Source of the DNA: Pseudomonas saxonica
GTDB lineage: Bacteria > Pseudomonadota > Gammaproteobacteria > Pseudomonadales > Pseudomonadaceae
NCBI RefSeq assembly: GCF_007858365.1
Contig: NZ_VFIO01000001.1
Location: 1,302,001 to 1,366,000 of the forward strand
Length of the DNA stretch: 64,000 bases
Reading direction: 5' to 3'
Part shown: positions 27,139 to 36,472 of the stretch, piece after piece
How the letters are laid out: every line of letters begins with the position of its first letter
Numbering within the stretch: position 1 is the stretch's first letter
The notes under the pieces: generated by a model
The model's input: only the letters and a program-made list of their open reading frames with translations
The model's database searches: none
Told to the model about the DNA's origin: nothing
Program-made: the position numbers and the translations under genes

Positions 27139-28125
27139 ATGGCACTGCGCGTGATCGCTTCGCTGATGGGCGTGCTGATGGTGAGCGCGATGGTTCATGC
27201 TGCCGAGCATGGGGTTAAGGTATTAAGCCCCGAGCACATGAACATCGGCCCCGGCGAGTTGAGTGTCGGCGTCAGCCAGAACTGGAAACAACCACTGCCC
27301 GGCGTGCAACGGGCGCTGATTGTCATTCACGGGCGCTTGCGCAATGCCCAGACCTACTTGCACAGCGCTGAACAGGCAGCGACTCAGGCCGGGCAGTTAT
27401 CCACAACCCTGATCATCGCGCCGCAGTTTCTGAATCAAACCGATATTAACCGTCACGCTCTGCCGGACGCCGTGTTGCGCTGGCAGGGTAACGACTGGAT
27501 GGCCGGGGCTCCCGCCCTTGGGCCGCAACCCCTCAGTTCGTATGCGGCGCTTGATCACATTCTTGAGCGACTTGGCGACCGCAAACGCTTCCCGGAGTTA
27601 CGCGAAGTGGTGATTGCCGGGCATTCAGGCGGTGCCCAAGTGGTGCAACGCTACGCCCTGACAACTCAGGCCGATACGGCGTTGAAAGCCAAAGGCATCA
27701 AGGTGCGTTACGTGGTTGCCAATCCGTCGTCCTACGCTTATTTCACGGCGCAGCGGCCCGTTCCAACCTTTGACCAGGCCAGTTGCCCAGGCTTCAATAC
27801 GTGGAAATACGGGCTTATAGACCTGCCCGCGTATGCCAAAGGGCAGAAGCAGCAGGCGCTTGAACAGGCCTACGTTGAACGTGACATCACCTACTTGTTA
27901 GGCGCTAAAGACACTGACCCCAATCATCCGGCGCTGGATAAAAGCTGTGAGGCCGAGGCACAGGGTGCATTCAGATTGGTACGCGGCAAGAATTACGTTG
28001 AATACCTGACTCAACGCCATCCACAGGGGCTCAATCAACGATTGGTTGAAGTGCCCGGCGTTGGGCACAACGGCGACCAGATGTTCACCTCACCCGAGGG
28101 GCAAAAGGCGTTGTTCGGGCACTGA
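27139..28125 (+). CDS. exported alpha/beta-hydrolase
   Basis: Protein of 328 residues with a signal peptide (about 1-21, VHA|AEH). The alpha/beta-hydrolase core has an oxyanion strand LIVIHGRLRN, nucleophile Ser in IAGHSGGAQ near 171, and a likely His in VPGVGHNGDQM near 314. The substrate is unknown; a periplasmic or secreted esterase is the plain reading. It starts 0 bp after the ypfJ stop. Confidence 0.8.
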   Translation: MALRVIASLMGVLMVSAMVHAAEHGVKVLSPEHMNIGPGELSVGVSQNWKQPLPGVQRALIVIHGRLRNAQTYLHSAEQAATQAGQLSTTLIIAPQFLNQTDINRHALPDAVLRWQGNDWMAGAPALGPQPLSSYAALDHILERLGDRKRFPELREVVIAGHSGGAQVVQRYALTTQADTALKAKGIKVRYVVANPSSYAYFTAQRPVPTFDQASCPGFNTWKYGLIDLPAYAKGQKQQALEQAYVERDITYLLGAKDTDPNHPALDKSCEAEAQGAFRLVRGKNYVEYLTQRHPQGLNQRLVEVPGVGHNGDQMFTSPEGQKALFGH

Positions 28126-28135
28126 GCCGGACGCC

Positions 28136-28266
28136 GTAGCAGTTGCCGCAGGCCACGTCCGATTGCGCAGCAATCGTAAATTCAGACGCCTGAGTGTCCC
28201 AGTAAGATCCGGGGCTTAATTATTACGATCGCTGCGCAATCGGACGCCGCCTTCGGCAGCTGCTAC
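28136..28266. repeat. family B REP pair between hydrolase and HAD genes
   Basis: Head-to-head copies GTAGCAGTTGCCGCAGGCCACG and CGCCTTCGGCAGCTGCTAC enclose inner arms CGATTGCGCAGCAATCG and its partner. The right end supplies the TAG stop codon of the HAD gene at 28263-28265. Confidence 0.85.
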
Positions 28267-28859
28267 GGGGATGTAACCAACGCATGCAGCTCGATGCAGT
28301 CCTGCACATGCCAGTCCGTCAATTCCGGCCAGGGATTGACCGGCACGTTGACCAGCACGGTTTTGCAGCCCGCCGCGCGCCCGCAGTCCAGGTCAAAACG
28401 GTAATCGCCCACCATCACCATCCGGGCAGGCTCCACCTGCCATGCTCGCGCCAGTTTCAGCAGGCCGTCCGGGTCAGGTTTATGCATCGCACACTCACGC
28501 CCCAGCACATCTTCAGGCTTAAAGCAGTCGGCCAGGCCAATGGCCTGCAGGGTGATCAGCGCCAACTCCCGCGCATTGCGCGTCAATATCCCAAGGCGAT
28601 AACCCCGCCCAGCCAGATCGCGCACCAGTTCAACCGCGCCGGGTGCAGCTTTGGATGCCTTGGCCAGCTCACGTTCATGCTCAAGCAACCACGCGTGTTT
28701 GGCTGCGGCTTGCTGCGCTGGCAAGGCATTGAGATGAGTCAAAATATCCTCATCCGCCGGGATACCCAACGCACGGCGAATCTCGGCAAAGTCATGCACA
28801 GCAACGGTCAGGGTGCCATCCATGTCAAACACCCAATGGCTGATGTCTTTGAGCGTCAT
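28263..28859 (-). CDS. HAD-superfamily hydrolase (phosphoglycolate-phosphatase like)
   Basis: Phosphatase of 198 residues. Motif I VFDMDGTLT is near 9-17 with the nucleophile Asp first, motif II LTRN near 104, the motif III Lys in CAMHKPDPDG near 137, and motif IV GDYRFDLDCG near 158. A helical cap lies between motifs I and II. The substrate is unknown. Its ATG overlaps the tesB stop (ATGA), so it is translated after tesB. Confidence 0.88.
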   Translation of the reverse strand: MTLKDISHWVFDMDGTLTVAVHDFAEIRRALGIPADEDILTHLNALPAQQAAAKHAWLLEHERELAKASKAAPGAVELVRDLAGRGYRLGILTRNARELALITLQAIGLADCFKPEDVLGRECAMHKPDPDGLLKLARAWQVEPARMVMVGDYRFDLDCGRAAGCKTVLVNVPVNPWPELTDWHVQDCIELHALVTSP

Positions 28860-29725
28860 GCCCAGTCCTTGCGATGGCGAATCAGGCCTTCCTGAGTCAC
28901 CGATGCGACCAACTGGCCCGCACGGTTATAAACGCTGCCACGGGAGAATCCCCGCGAGTTGCCCGCCCAGGGGCTGTCCATCGCGTAGAGCAGCCAGTCA
29001 TCGGCACGCAAGTCGGCATGAAACCATAGCGCGTGGTCGAGGCTGGCAACCTGCATGTCTTTTTGCCACACGCCTTTGCCGTGGGGCAGCAACGAGGTGG
29101 TCAGCAAGCCGAAGTCCGAAGCATAGGCCAGCAGGTATTTGTGCAGGGCCGGGGTATCGGGCAGCGTGCCGTCGGCACGAAACCACACGTATTTGATGGG
29201 GTCAGAGACCGCAGGGTTGAACGGGTCTTCGCCAACGACCGGGCGAAACTCGATCGGTTTTGCGCACAGCAATTTTTCGCGCATCGACTCCGGGATCAGG
29301 TGCGCACGCTGGCGAATCATCTCCAGCTCGGACGGCAGGTTTTCCGGGCCAACCACATCGGGCATTGATGTCTGATGCTCAAACCCCACTTCGTCGTACT
29401 GGAACGAAGCGCTGCTGGTGAAAATCGGCTGGCCCTTCTGAATGGCCGTTACCCGGCGGGTGCTGAAACTGCCGCCGTCGCGCACGCGGTCGACCTGATA
29501 AACCACGGGCAGGCTGGCATCGCCGGGGCGCAAAAAATAACCGTGCATTGAATGCACGTGGCGGGCGTCTTCAACCGTCTGGCTCATGGCCGACAGCGAT
29601 TGCCCAAGTACCTGACCGCCGAACAACTGGCGAAAGCCCAAGTCCTGACTGCTGCCACGAAAGAGGTTTTCTTCGATTGGCTCCAGCGTCAGCAAATTGA
29701 CCAGATCATCCAACACTTGGCTCAT
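28856..29725 (-). CDS. tesB: acyl-CoA thioesterase II
   Basis: Double-hotdog thioesterase of 289 residues that hydrolyses medium- and long-chain acyl-CoA. Start ATG 29725 has AGGAG seven bases upstream; the frame runs on to 29836 but without a ribosome site. Typical motifs are LFRGSSQDLGFRQLFGGQVLGQSL (about 20-43) and HGYFLRPGD near 60. The catalytic Asp lies in the C-terminal LDHALWFHADL, and Thr and Gln in the last 20 residues complete the site. Confidence 0.94.
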   Translation of the reverse strand: MSQVLDDLVNLLTLEPIEENLFRGSSQDLGFRQLFGGQVLGQSLSAMSQTVEDARHVHSMHGYFLRPGDASLPVVYQVDRVRDGGSFSTRRVTAIQKGQPIFTSSASFQYDEVGFEHQTSMPDVVGPENLPSELEMIRQRAHLIPESMREKLLCAKPIEFRPVVGEDPFNPAVSDPIKYVWFRADGTLPDTPALHKYLLAYASDFGLLTTSLLPHGKGVWQKDMQVASLDHALWFHADLRADDWLLYAMDSPWAGNSRGFSRGSVYNRAGQLVASVTQEGLIRHRKDWA

Positions 29726-29811
29726 TCCGATTCTCCTCACACAAAGCAGTAGCGCCGTACATCGGAGGACGGCGCTCAACAAAATTTCGACTTGCGTCGC
29801 TCTACATCGAC

Positions 29812-30381
29812 CTAGCCGTGCAGGGTTTCCAGCCATTGTGCCCGCGAAATGCGGTACAGCACATGCGACCTTAATGGATGCCCTTGCAGCAGGCGCGGGT
29901 GTTCAAAATCACCTTCGCGGTCGTGGTGCATACCAATCGCTTGCATGACCTTTTGTGACGGCAGATTCGCTTCACTGGTGAATGACACCACCTGATCCAG
30001 TGCCAAACGATCAAACCCGCAGCGCAAGGCCGCCCAGGCAGCCTCGCTGGCGTACCCCAACCCCCAGTGCTCTCGCGCCAGCCGCCAGCCTATTTCAACC
30101 GCCGGGGTAAACGCAGCGGCAAAACTGACATTCGCCAGCCCGGTGAAGCCAATGAACTCGCCGGAGTCCTTGCGTTGCAGCGCCCAAAAACCGTAGCCGT
30201 GCTCAGCAAAATGGCCGCGTATGCGGCCTATCAAGGCGGCACTTTCGAGGCGGCTCAAGTGCGCAGGAAAATAGCGCATCACCTGAGGGTCAGCACACAT
30301 CGCAGCAAACTCGGGCAAATCAGTGTCGCGCCAGGGGCGCAACAACAAACGAGGGCTTTCGAGTTCTTTGATCTGCTCCAT
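29812..30381 (-). CDS. GNAT-family N-acetyltransferase (RimJ/RimL type)
   Basis: Acetyltransferase of 189 residues of the Acetyltransf_3 group: ESPRLLLRPWRDTDLPEF at the start, GEFIGFTGLANV near 78, and the acetyl-CoA loop EHWGLGYASEAAWAAL near 115-130. ATG 30381 follows GGAGAGG. The acceptor is unknown. It lies 86 bp before tesB on the same strand. Confidence 0.88.
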   Translation of the reverse strand: MEQIKELESPRLLLRPWRDTDLPEFAAMCADPQVMRYFPAHLSRLESAALIGRIRGHFAEHGYGFWALQRKDSGEFIGFTGLANVSFAAAFTPAVEIGWRLAREHWGLGYASEAAWAALRCGFDRLALDQVVSFTSEANLPSQKVMQAIGMHHDREGDFEHPRLLQGHPLRSHVLYRISRAQWLETLHG

Positions 30382-30472
30382 CAGGCCTCTCCGATTGGTG
30401 ACCGGGCTTTTCAACTGTTGAGCAGTGTACAGCGCTGTTAATATTCCGCGCTCGCTCAGACGTGAATTCCCT

Positions 30473-31393
30473 ATGCCTGTACCGCTGATATACCACGATG
30501 ATTACAGCCCTGAATTCCCGGCAGAGCATCGCTTTCCGATGGACAAGTTCCGTTTGTTGCGCGATCACCTGATCGACACCGGGTTGACCCGTGATGCCGA
30601 GCTGTTGCGCCCCGAACTGTGCCCTGTGGATATCCTCGCGCTGGCCCATGACCGCGCCTACATCGAGCGCTATATGGCCGGGGAGTTGGCGCGTGAGGAT
30701 CAACGTCGCCTGGGCCTGCCGTGGAGCGAAGCCCTGGCGCGTCGCACTATTCGCGCTGTAGGCGGCTCACTATTGGCCGCCGAACAAGCCCTTGAGCATG
30801 GGCTGGCCTGCCACTTGGCCGGCGGCACTCACCATGCGCATTACGACCATCCGGCGGGGTTTTGCATTTTCAATGATCTGGCGGTCATCAGCCGCTACCT
30901 GCTGGAAAGCGGCCGGGTCAATCGGGTGCTTATTTTTGACTGCGACGTGCATCAAGGTGACGGTACAGCGCGCATCCTTGAACATACGCCAGACGCCATT
31001 ACGGTTTCCCTGCACTGCGAAAAGAACTTTCCGGCGCGCAAGGCGCAAAGCGACTGGGACATCGGCTTGCCAATGGGTATGGGCGATGCTGAATACTTGC
31101 AAGTGGTCGATGAGGCACTGAACTATTTGTTGCCGTTGTACCAGCCGGATCTGGTGCTGTATGACGCCGGCGTCGACGTGCACAAAGACGATGCCCTGGG
31201 TTATCTGAAACTGACGGATGCGGGCGTCTCCGAGCGCGATGAGCGCGTGATGCGTCATTGCCTGGGCCGCGATATTCCGGTGGTCGGCGTGATTGGCGGT
31301 GGTTACAGCAAAGACCGCAAAGCCTTGGCACGGCGCCATGGAATCTTGCATCACAGTGCACAAAAGGTCTGGCTGTCATCAGGGTGTCATTGA
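30473..31393 (+). CDS. histone-deacetylase-like amidohydrolase
   Basis: Zinc hydrolase of 306 residues with the arginase/deacetylase fold. Active-site His pair in AGGTHHAHYD near 118-124, zinc ligands in FDCDVHQGDGT near 160-169 and in YDAGVDVHKDD near 231, and the loop GVIGGGYS near 275. It looks like the class IV (HDAC11-like) bacterial group, which act on acetylated or acylated small molecules or lysines; the substrate is unknown. ATG 30473 is the first start that gives the normal N-terminus PLIYHDDYSPEFP. Divergent from the GNAT gene. Confidence 0.88.
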   Translation: MPVPLIYHDDYSPEFPAEHRFPMDKFRLLRDHLIDTGLTRDAELLRPELCPVDILALAHDRAYIERYMAGELAREDQRRLGLPWSEALARRTIRAVGGSLLAAEQALEHGLACHLAGGTHHAHYDHPAGFCIFNDLAVISRYLLESGRVNRVLIFDCDVHQGDGTARILEHTPDAITVSLHCEKNFPARKAQSDWDIGLPMGMGDAEYLQVVDEALNYLLPLYQPDLVLYDAGVDVHKDDALGYLKLTDAGVSERDERVMRHCLGRDIPVVGVIGGGYSKDRKALARRHGILHHSAQKVWLSSGCH

Positions 31394-31524
31394 GGCGTGA
31401 TTTTTTACCCACAATGCCTGTGGAACTGCCTGTGGATAACCTGAGTGAAAGCCCTTGCAGGCCACAGACCATATAGCCTGCACAGCACTGTATGTTTTTC
31501 GTACAGCAGCACACACCTATCCTC

Positions 31525-31630
31525 GTAGCAGCTGCCGAAGGCTGCGTCCGGCTGCGCAGCAGTCGTATAAACCGCGAGCTTTGACTGAGCGACCGCTGCG
31601 CGCTCGGACGCAGCCTTCGGCAGCTGCTAC
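31525..31630. repeat. family B REP pair before the flavoprotein gene
   Basis: GTAGCAGCTGCCGAAGGCTG and its exact inverse CAGCCTTCGGCAGCTGCTAC stand head to head about 65 bp apart. The arms are perfect for more than 20 bp. It lies in the 299-bp gap after the deacetylase gene; the rest of that gap shows nothing. Confidence 0.9.
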
Positions 31631-31692
31631 GGGAGATCTGCGACCTGCTCAGGTAGAATACCCGACTTATTTCGCCGATTTGCAGCCTTGTC

Positions 31693-32928
31693 ATGACTCA
31701 GCCTACCTCCTCTGCTTCCCGTCACGTCGCCATTATTGGCGGGGGCCCTGCCGGTTTAATGGCCGCCGAAGTGTTGAGTCAGGCAGGCGTACACGTGGAC
31801 CTCTACGACAGCATGCCGTCCGTGGGCCGCAAGTTTTTGCTGGCTGGCGTGGGCGGCATGAACATCACCCACTCCGAAGCCTACCCGGCCTTCCTGTCCC
31901 GCTATGCCGAACGTGCGCCGCAGATGGCCCCGCTGCTGCGGGCATTCGACGCTGATGCCTTGTGTCAGTGGATTCACGACTTGGGTATTGAAACTTTCGT
32001 CGGCAGCTCAGGCCGTGTCTTCCCCACCGACATGAAAGCCGCCCCGCTACTGCGCGCCTGGCTCAAGCGTTTGCGCGACAGCGGTGTGGTTATCCACACC
32101 CGCCATCGCTGGCTGGGCTGGGACGCCGAGGGTCAGTTGCGCATCGACAGCCCCGACGGCGAAAAGCGCTGCAAACCCGATGCGGTCATTCTGGCGCTGG
32201 GCGGCGGCAGTTGGGCCAGACTGGGTTCCGATGGTGCGTGGATGCCGCTGTTGGCTGAGCACAAGGTCGAGCTGGCCCCATTGCAGCCGAGCAACTGTGG
32301 CTTTGATGTACAAGGTTGGAGTGAGGTGCTGCGCAGTAAATTCGCCGGGGCACCGCTGAAAAACATCGCCATCGCACAGGAGCACAGTACCCCGCGCTTG
32401 GGCGAGTGCGTGATTACCGCCAGCGGGATTGAAGGCAGTTTGATTTACGCCTGGTCAGCACCGATTCGAGAGGCTATCAACCAACAGGGCAGCGCAACGA
32501 TCCTGATCGACCTGCTGCCGGGCAAGGCTGTGGATAAAGTAGCCGCCGCACTGGCCAAGCCTCGCGGCTCGCGCTCGATGAGCAAACATATGCACAGCCA
32601 GTTGGGACTTGATGGTGTGAAAGCGGCGCTGTTGCGTGAACTGGCCTGCGCTGAAGACTTCAATGACCCGGCACGACTGGCCAAAGCGATCAAAGCGCTG
32701 CCCCTCAAACTGGTGAAGGCGCGCCCACTGGACGAGGCCATCAGCAGTGCGGGAGGCGTGCGATTTGAGGCGCTGGATGAAAACCTGATGCTCAAGCCAT
32801 TACCCGGCGTCTTCTGCGCAGGCGAAATGCTCGATTGGGAAGCCCCCACCGGCGGCTATTTGCTCACGGGCTGTTTTGCCAGTGGCCGCGCCGCCGGGTT
32901 GGGGGTTTTAAGCTGGCTTAACGCTTAA
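31693..32928 (+). CDS. BaiN/HI0933-family flavoprotein
   Basis: FAD protein of 411 residues. N-terminal dinucleotide fold HVAIIGGGPAGLMAAEVL (about 11-28), then GRKFLLAGVGGMNITHSE (about 48-65), a family hallmark, and a C-terminal GEMLDWEAPTGGYLLTGCFASG near 377-398 that closes the FAD site. The group is called a predicted flavin oxidoreductase (TIGR03862-like); substrate unknown. Its TAA stop overlaps the convergent rhlE stop in one TTAA. Confidence 0.9.
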   Translation: MTQPTSSASRHVAIIGGGPAGLMAAEVLSQAGVHVDLYDSMPSVGRKFLLAGVGGMNITHSEAYPAFLSRYAERAPQMAPLLRAFDADALCQWIHDLGIETFVGSSGRVFPTDMKAAPLLRAWLKRLRDSGVVIHTRHRWLGWDAEGQLRIDSPDGEKRCKPDAVILALGGGSWARLGSDGAWMPLLAEHKVELAPLQPSNCGFDVQGWSEVLRSKFAGAPLKNIAIAQEHSTPRLGECVITASGIEGSLIYAWSAPIREAINQQGSATILIDLLPGKAVDKVAAALAKPRGSRSMSKHMHSQLGLDGVKAALLRELACAEDFNDPARLAKAIKALPLKLVKARPLDEAISSAGGVRFEALDENLMLKPLPGVFCAGEMLDWEAPTGGYLLTGCFASGRAAGLGVLSWLNA

Positions 32929-34262
32929 GGCTTGCGCTTGCGCGGGCCGGTGTTGAACACAGGCACTTTGCGCACCGGCTTGACCGATGGCTCGGACGGC
33001 GCAGCTTCACCGCTGTCGACCCACTTGCCCAGGTTGCGCTTACCACCACCGCCCGAGGTTTTCGGCTTCTTGGGCTTCTTCGGCTTTTTGATCACCTGCC
33101 CGCTGGCATCGGTTTCGGGCACACGGTGCTCAGGCTCAAAGTCCTGCTGCTCATGGCGTGGCAAGGTCTGGCGGGTCAGCATTTCAATGGCCGACAGCAT
33201 GTTCACTTCATCGGCGCACACAAACGAAATGGCTTCGCCCTTCTGCCCCGCACGGCCAGTGCGGCCGATACGGTGAATGTAGTCTTCGGCCACAATTGGC
33301 ATGTCGAAGTTGATCACCAACGGCAAGTCTTCGATGTCCAGACCACGGGCTGCCACATCGGTCGCCACCAGAATCTGTACTTCGCTGGCCTTGAAACGAT
33401 CCAGCGCACGCTGGCGCGTCGCTTGAGGCTTGTCGCCGTGAATGCCATCCGCATTGATACCCAGCGCTTGCAGCTTGCCGACCAGTTCGTCCACGCCGTT
33501 GCGGGTCTTGGCGAATACCAGTACCTGTTTCCAGTGCTGGGTGCGCAGCAGGTGCAAAAACAGCTCCGGCTTACGCTTTTTATCCACCGGAATGATCCAC
33601 TGCTTAACGCTGCTGGCCGCTACGTTACGCGGGCTGACTTCGATGCTCAGCGGGTTGTCGAGCATCTGCTCGGCCAACAAGCGAATCGGGTCTGAGAACG
33701 TCGCCGAGAACAGCAGGGTCTGACGCTTTTTCGGCAGTACGCGGTAAATGTCCTTCAACTCTTCAGTAAAGCCGAGGTCGAGCATGCGGTCAGCTTCATC
33801 AAGAATCAGCGTTTGCAGTTGCGTGAACTTGATGGCTTTTTGACGGTAAAGATCGAGCAGACGTCCCGGTGTAGCCACCAGCACATCTACGCCTTTGCGC
33901 ATTTTCATCATTTGCGGGTTGATGCTGACGCCGCCGTACACCGCATAGGTGCTCAACGGCAGGTGTTCAGCGTACTGGCGAATGCTCTCGTGCACCTGCT
34001 CGGCCAATTCGCGGGTCGGTACCAGCACCAGTGCACGCACCATGTTACTGGCGACTTTCGGCCCTTCCATGGTCAGCGACTGCAACAACGGCAGGGCAAA
34101 ACCCGCGGTTTTGCCGGTGCCGGTCTGGGCTGCGGCCATCAGGTCACGGCCTGCCAGCACTGCGGGGATCGCTTGGGCCTGAACCGGGGTTGGGGTCTTG
34201 TAGCCGAGCGCCTCAAGGGCGCGCAGCAAGGGCTCGATGAGGCCAAGGGTGGCGAATGTCAT
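32925..34262 (-). CDS. rhlE: DEAD-box RNA helicase RhlE
   Basis: ATP-dependent RNA helicase of 445 residues with the Q motif near 20, Walker A AAQTGTGKT near 44-52, DEAD in LILDEADRM near 150, SAT near 183, and HRIGRTGRAG near 325. The C-terminal tail (about 385-445) is basic and Lys/Pro-rich (KKPKKPKKPK), typical of RhlE and used for RNA or ribosome contact. It acts in ribosome assembly and RNA decay, mainly in the cold. Confidence 0.95.
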   Translation of the reverse strand: MTFATLGLIEPLLRALEALGYKTPTPVQAQAIPAVLAGRDLMAAAQTGTGKTAGFALPLLQSLTMEGPKVASNMVRALVLVPTRELAEQVHESIRQYAEHLPLSTYAVYGGVSINPQMMKMRKGVDVLVATPGRLLDLYRQKAIKFTQLQTLILDEADRMLDLGFTEELKDIYRVLPKKRQTLLFSATFSDPIRLLAEQMLDNPLSIEVSPRNVAASSVKQWIIPVDKKRKPELFLHLLRTQHWKQVLVFAKTRNGVDELVGKLQALGINADGIHGDKPQATRQRALDRFKASEVQILVATDVAARGLDIEDLPLVINFDMPIVAEDYIHRIGRTGRAGQKGEAISFVCADEVNMLSAIEMLTRQTLPRHEQQDFEPEHRVPETDASGQVIKKPKKPKKPKTSGGGGKRNLGKWVDSGEAAPSEPSVKPVRKVPVFNTGPRKRKP

Positions 34263-34320
34263 GGGAATACCGTCGAAAAAGGTCAGCGCAGAGGTGCAAT
34301 GGCGCGCAGTTTACCCTAAT

Positions 34321-35211
34321 TCAGGCGGGATTCTTCTTACGCCACTGCGGCAACCCGATCAACACCACGGCGCTGATGATGACCGCCATCGCCAGGCACT
34401 CTTCTACACCGATGGTTTCGCCGGCGAAGGCAATGCCCAACATAACCGCCACGGCCGGGTTGACGTAGGCGTAGCTGGTGGCAGCGGCCGGGCGCACGTT
34501 TTTCAACAGGTACATATACGCACTGAAAGCGATGATCGAGCCGAAGATCACCAGATACAGCAGCGCCCCCCAGCCAGCAGCGGTGGGCATATGGGTCATG
34601 CGCTCGCCACTGAGCAGGCTGGCCGCCAGCAGCATGGCACCTGCCGCAAGCATTTCAGCCGCGCTGGCCATCGGTCCGACGGGCAGCGGCAAGTGTCGGC
34701 TCCACACCGAGCCAAATGCCCACGCGGCGGCGGCAAAAATCACCATCGCGGCGCCTATCGGACTGGCTTGCAGGTTGGAGCCCAGGTTGAGCATGCCGAT
34801 GCCGATCAATCCGAGAATGATGCCGGCCCATTCCAGACGGGTATTACGCGCGCCCCAGAAGTAACCGAACAGCAATGTAAACAAAGGCACGGTAGCCACG
34901 GCCAACGCGGCGACGCCTGACGCCACGCCGGAGTGTTCGGCCAACGTGACGCCGCCGTTGCCGCAGGCCAGCAGCAGAAAGCCGATCATGGCTGCCGAAC
35001 GCCACTGGATGGCCGTCGGCGAAGGCGCCCCGCGCCAGCGCATATAGGCGTACATCAAGCTGCCTGCAATGAGAAAACGCACGCCGGCCATCATCAACGG
35101 CGGCCAGGATTCAATACCGATGCGGATGGCGAGATAGGTCGAGCCCCAGATAACGTACAAGGCGAAAAAAGCACCGATCAGTTGAAGCGGAAAACGGCGT
35201 GCGGCAGGCAT
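34321..35211 (-). CDS. EamA-family transporter (YedA-like)
   Basis: Inner-membrane DMT permease of 296 residues with ten predicted helices in two EamA repeats (IGAFFALYVIWGSTYLAIRIGI at the start; AYVNPAVAVMLGIAFAGETIG near 246-266). Similar to E. coli YedA/RhtA-type exporters. It lies 58 bp upstream of rhlE on the same strand. Substrate unknown. Confidence 0.88.
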   Translation of the reverse strand: MPAARRFPLQLIGAFFALYVIWGSTYLAIRIGIESWPPLMMAGVRFLIAGSLMYAYMRWRGAPSPTAIQWRSAAMIGFLLLACGNGGVTLAEHSGVASGVAALAVATVPLFTLLFGYFWGARNTRLEWAGIILGLIGIGMLNLGSNLQASPIGAAMVIFAAAAWAFGSVWSRHLPLPVGPMASAAEMLAAGAMLLAASLLSGERMTHMPTAAGWGALLYLVIFGSIIAFSAYMYLLKNVRPAAATSYAYVNPAVAVMLGIAFAGETIGVEECLAMAVIISAVVLIGLPQWRKKNPA

Positions 35212-35328
35212 GAAGGCAGCTCAAAGGCAGAGGCAGGGGACTGGGGAGTTTAGACAACGAAGAAAGAAATAATAAGTAACAGAACGCACCAAAAGTGACC
35301 GTACACTTTTCTTTCAAAATCAAAAGCG

Positions 35329-35827
35329 CCCTCACCCTAGCCCTCTCCCGGAGGGAGAGGGGACTAAAGGCAAAAGCAGATCCGTGCAACACCCCACATC
35401 AGCCTCTCTCCCTTGAATGCAGTGGGAGTTAAAGGCAAAAGCAGATCTGCGCAACACCGCCAATCAGCCTCTCTCCCTTGAGTGCAGAGGGAGTTAAAGT
35501 CGAAAGCAGATCTGTGCAACACCGCCAATCAGCCTCTCTCCCTTGTGTGCAGTGGGAGTTAAAGGCAAAAGCAGATCTGCGCAACACCGCCAATCAGCCT
35601 CTCTCCCTTGAGTGCAGTGGGAGTTAAAGGCAAAAGCAGATCTGCGCAACACCGCCAATCAGCCTCTCTCCTTTGAGTGCAGTGGGAGTTAAAGTCGAAA
35701 GCAGATCTGCGCAACACCGCCAATCAGCCTCTCTCCCTTGAGTGCAGTGGGAGTTAAAGGCAAAAGCAGATCTGCGCAACACCGCCAATCAGCCCCCTCT
35801 CCCTCTGGGAGAGGGTTGGGGTGAGGG
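35329..35827. repeat. family A element expanded to six 65-bp tandem units
   Basis: Left end CCCTCACCCTAGCCCTCTCCC with an intact palindrome, right end CCCTCTCCC...GGGAGAGGGTTGGGGTGAGGG. Between them six units of exactly 65 bp start at 35401, 35466, 35531, 35596, 35661 and 35726. Each reads AGCCTCTCTCCC, a TTGAGTGCAGTGGGAG arm, TTAAAGGCAAAAGCAGATCT, then GCGCAACACCGCCAATC. Units differ at only a few bases (GGCAAAAG or GTCGAAAG; GCAGTG or GCAGAG). The whole 621-bp gap 35212-35832 contains no gene. Confidence 0.95.
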
Positions 35828-35832
35828 TGCTG

Positions 35833-36444
35833 TTAAAAACCGCGATAACGCTTCAAGTGTTCAGTCACTTTCGCCGCCGGGACTTTCTGCAAGCCGCGCA
35901 ACAGTTCGTGATTCAACTCACGCACACCATGTTGCTGGCGCAATCGCACAGCCAGGTGAGTGGTCAGGTTAGCGGCCATTTCAGCGTCGGCCATGGCCCG
36001 GTGAGCCTGACCCGTGTGAGGCAAGTTAGCGAACGTGGTCAACGTCCCCAGCTTGTGATTGGGGGCTTCAGGCATCAAGCGGCGCGCCAAAAGCAAAGAG
36101 CAGGCAAAATTCTGCAAGCGGGTGCGCTTGATGCGCCCCATCTCGAAATCCCAGAACTTTTGGTCGAAGGCCGCGTTGTGCGCCAGCAGTGGCGTGATAC
36201 CGACGAATTCATTGACCTCATTCATCACCTGCTCAGCCGATGGCGCCGTACGCAACATGGCGTTGCTGATACCCGTGAGCTGCTCGATAAACCCCGGCAC
36301 TCGCACGCCGGCATTCATCAGGCTTTGATAACGCTCAACAATACGTCCCTGCTCAAGAATCACCACGGCAATTTCAGTCGCCCGGCAACTGCTGCTCGGA
36401 GAGATGCCGGTGGTTTCAAAGTCAATTACCGCAATGCGTTCCAA
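35833..36444 (-). CDS. DnaQ-like 3'-5' exonuclease (DEDDh)
   Basis: Nuclease-fold protein of 203 residues. ExoI motif VIDFETTG near 6-13, ExoII AHNAAFDQKF near 88-97, ExoIII HRAMADAEM near 148-156 with the catalytic His of the DEDDh group. It could act in DNA proofreading or repair or on RNA; the protein is not long enough to be a polymerase. It starts with TTG (AGGA upstream), which suggests modest expression. The stop lies 6 bp from the family A array. Confidence 0.87.
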   Translation of the reverse strand: MERIAVIDFETTGISPSSSCRATEIAVVILEQGRIVERYQSLMNAGVRVPGFIEQLTGISNAMLRTAPSAEQVMNEVNEFVGITPLLAHNAAFDQKFWDFEMGRIKRTRLQNFACSLLLARRLMPEAPNHKLGTLTTFANLPHTGQAHRAMADAEMAANLTTHLAVRLRQQHGVRELNHELLRGLQKVPAAKVTEHLKRYRGF

Positions 36445-36472
36445 AGCTGATCAATCCTGTAAAAATGGGGCG

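Noticed and set aside
35401..35790. Regular 65-bp repeats that could be read as a CRISPR array
   Set aside because: The whole 65-bp unit repeats, with no unique spacers, and both ends are REP-type palindromes. No cas gene is near.
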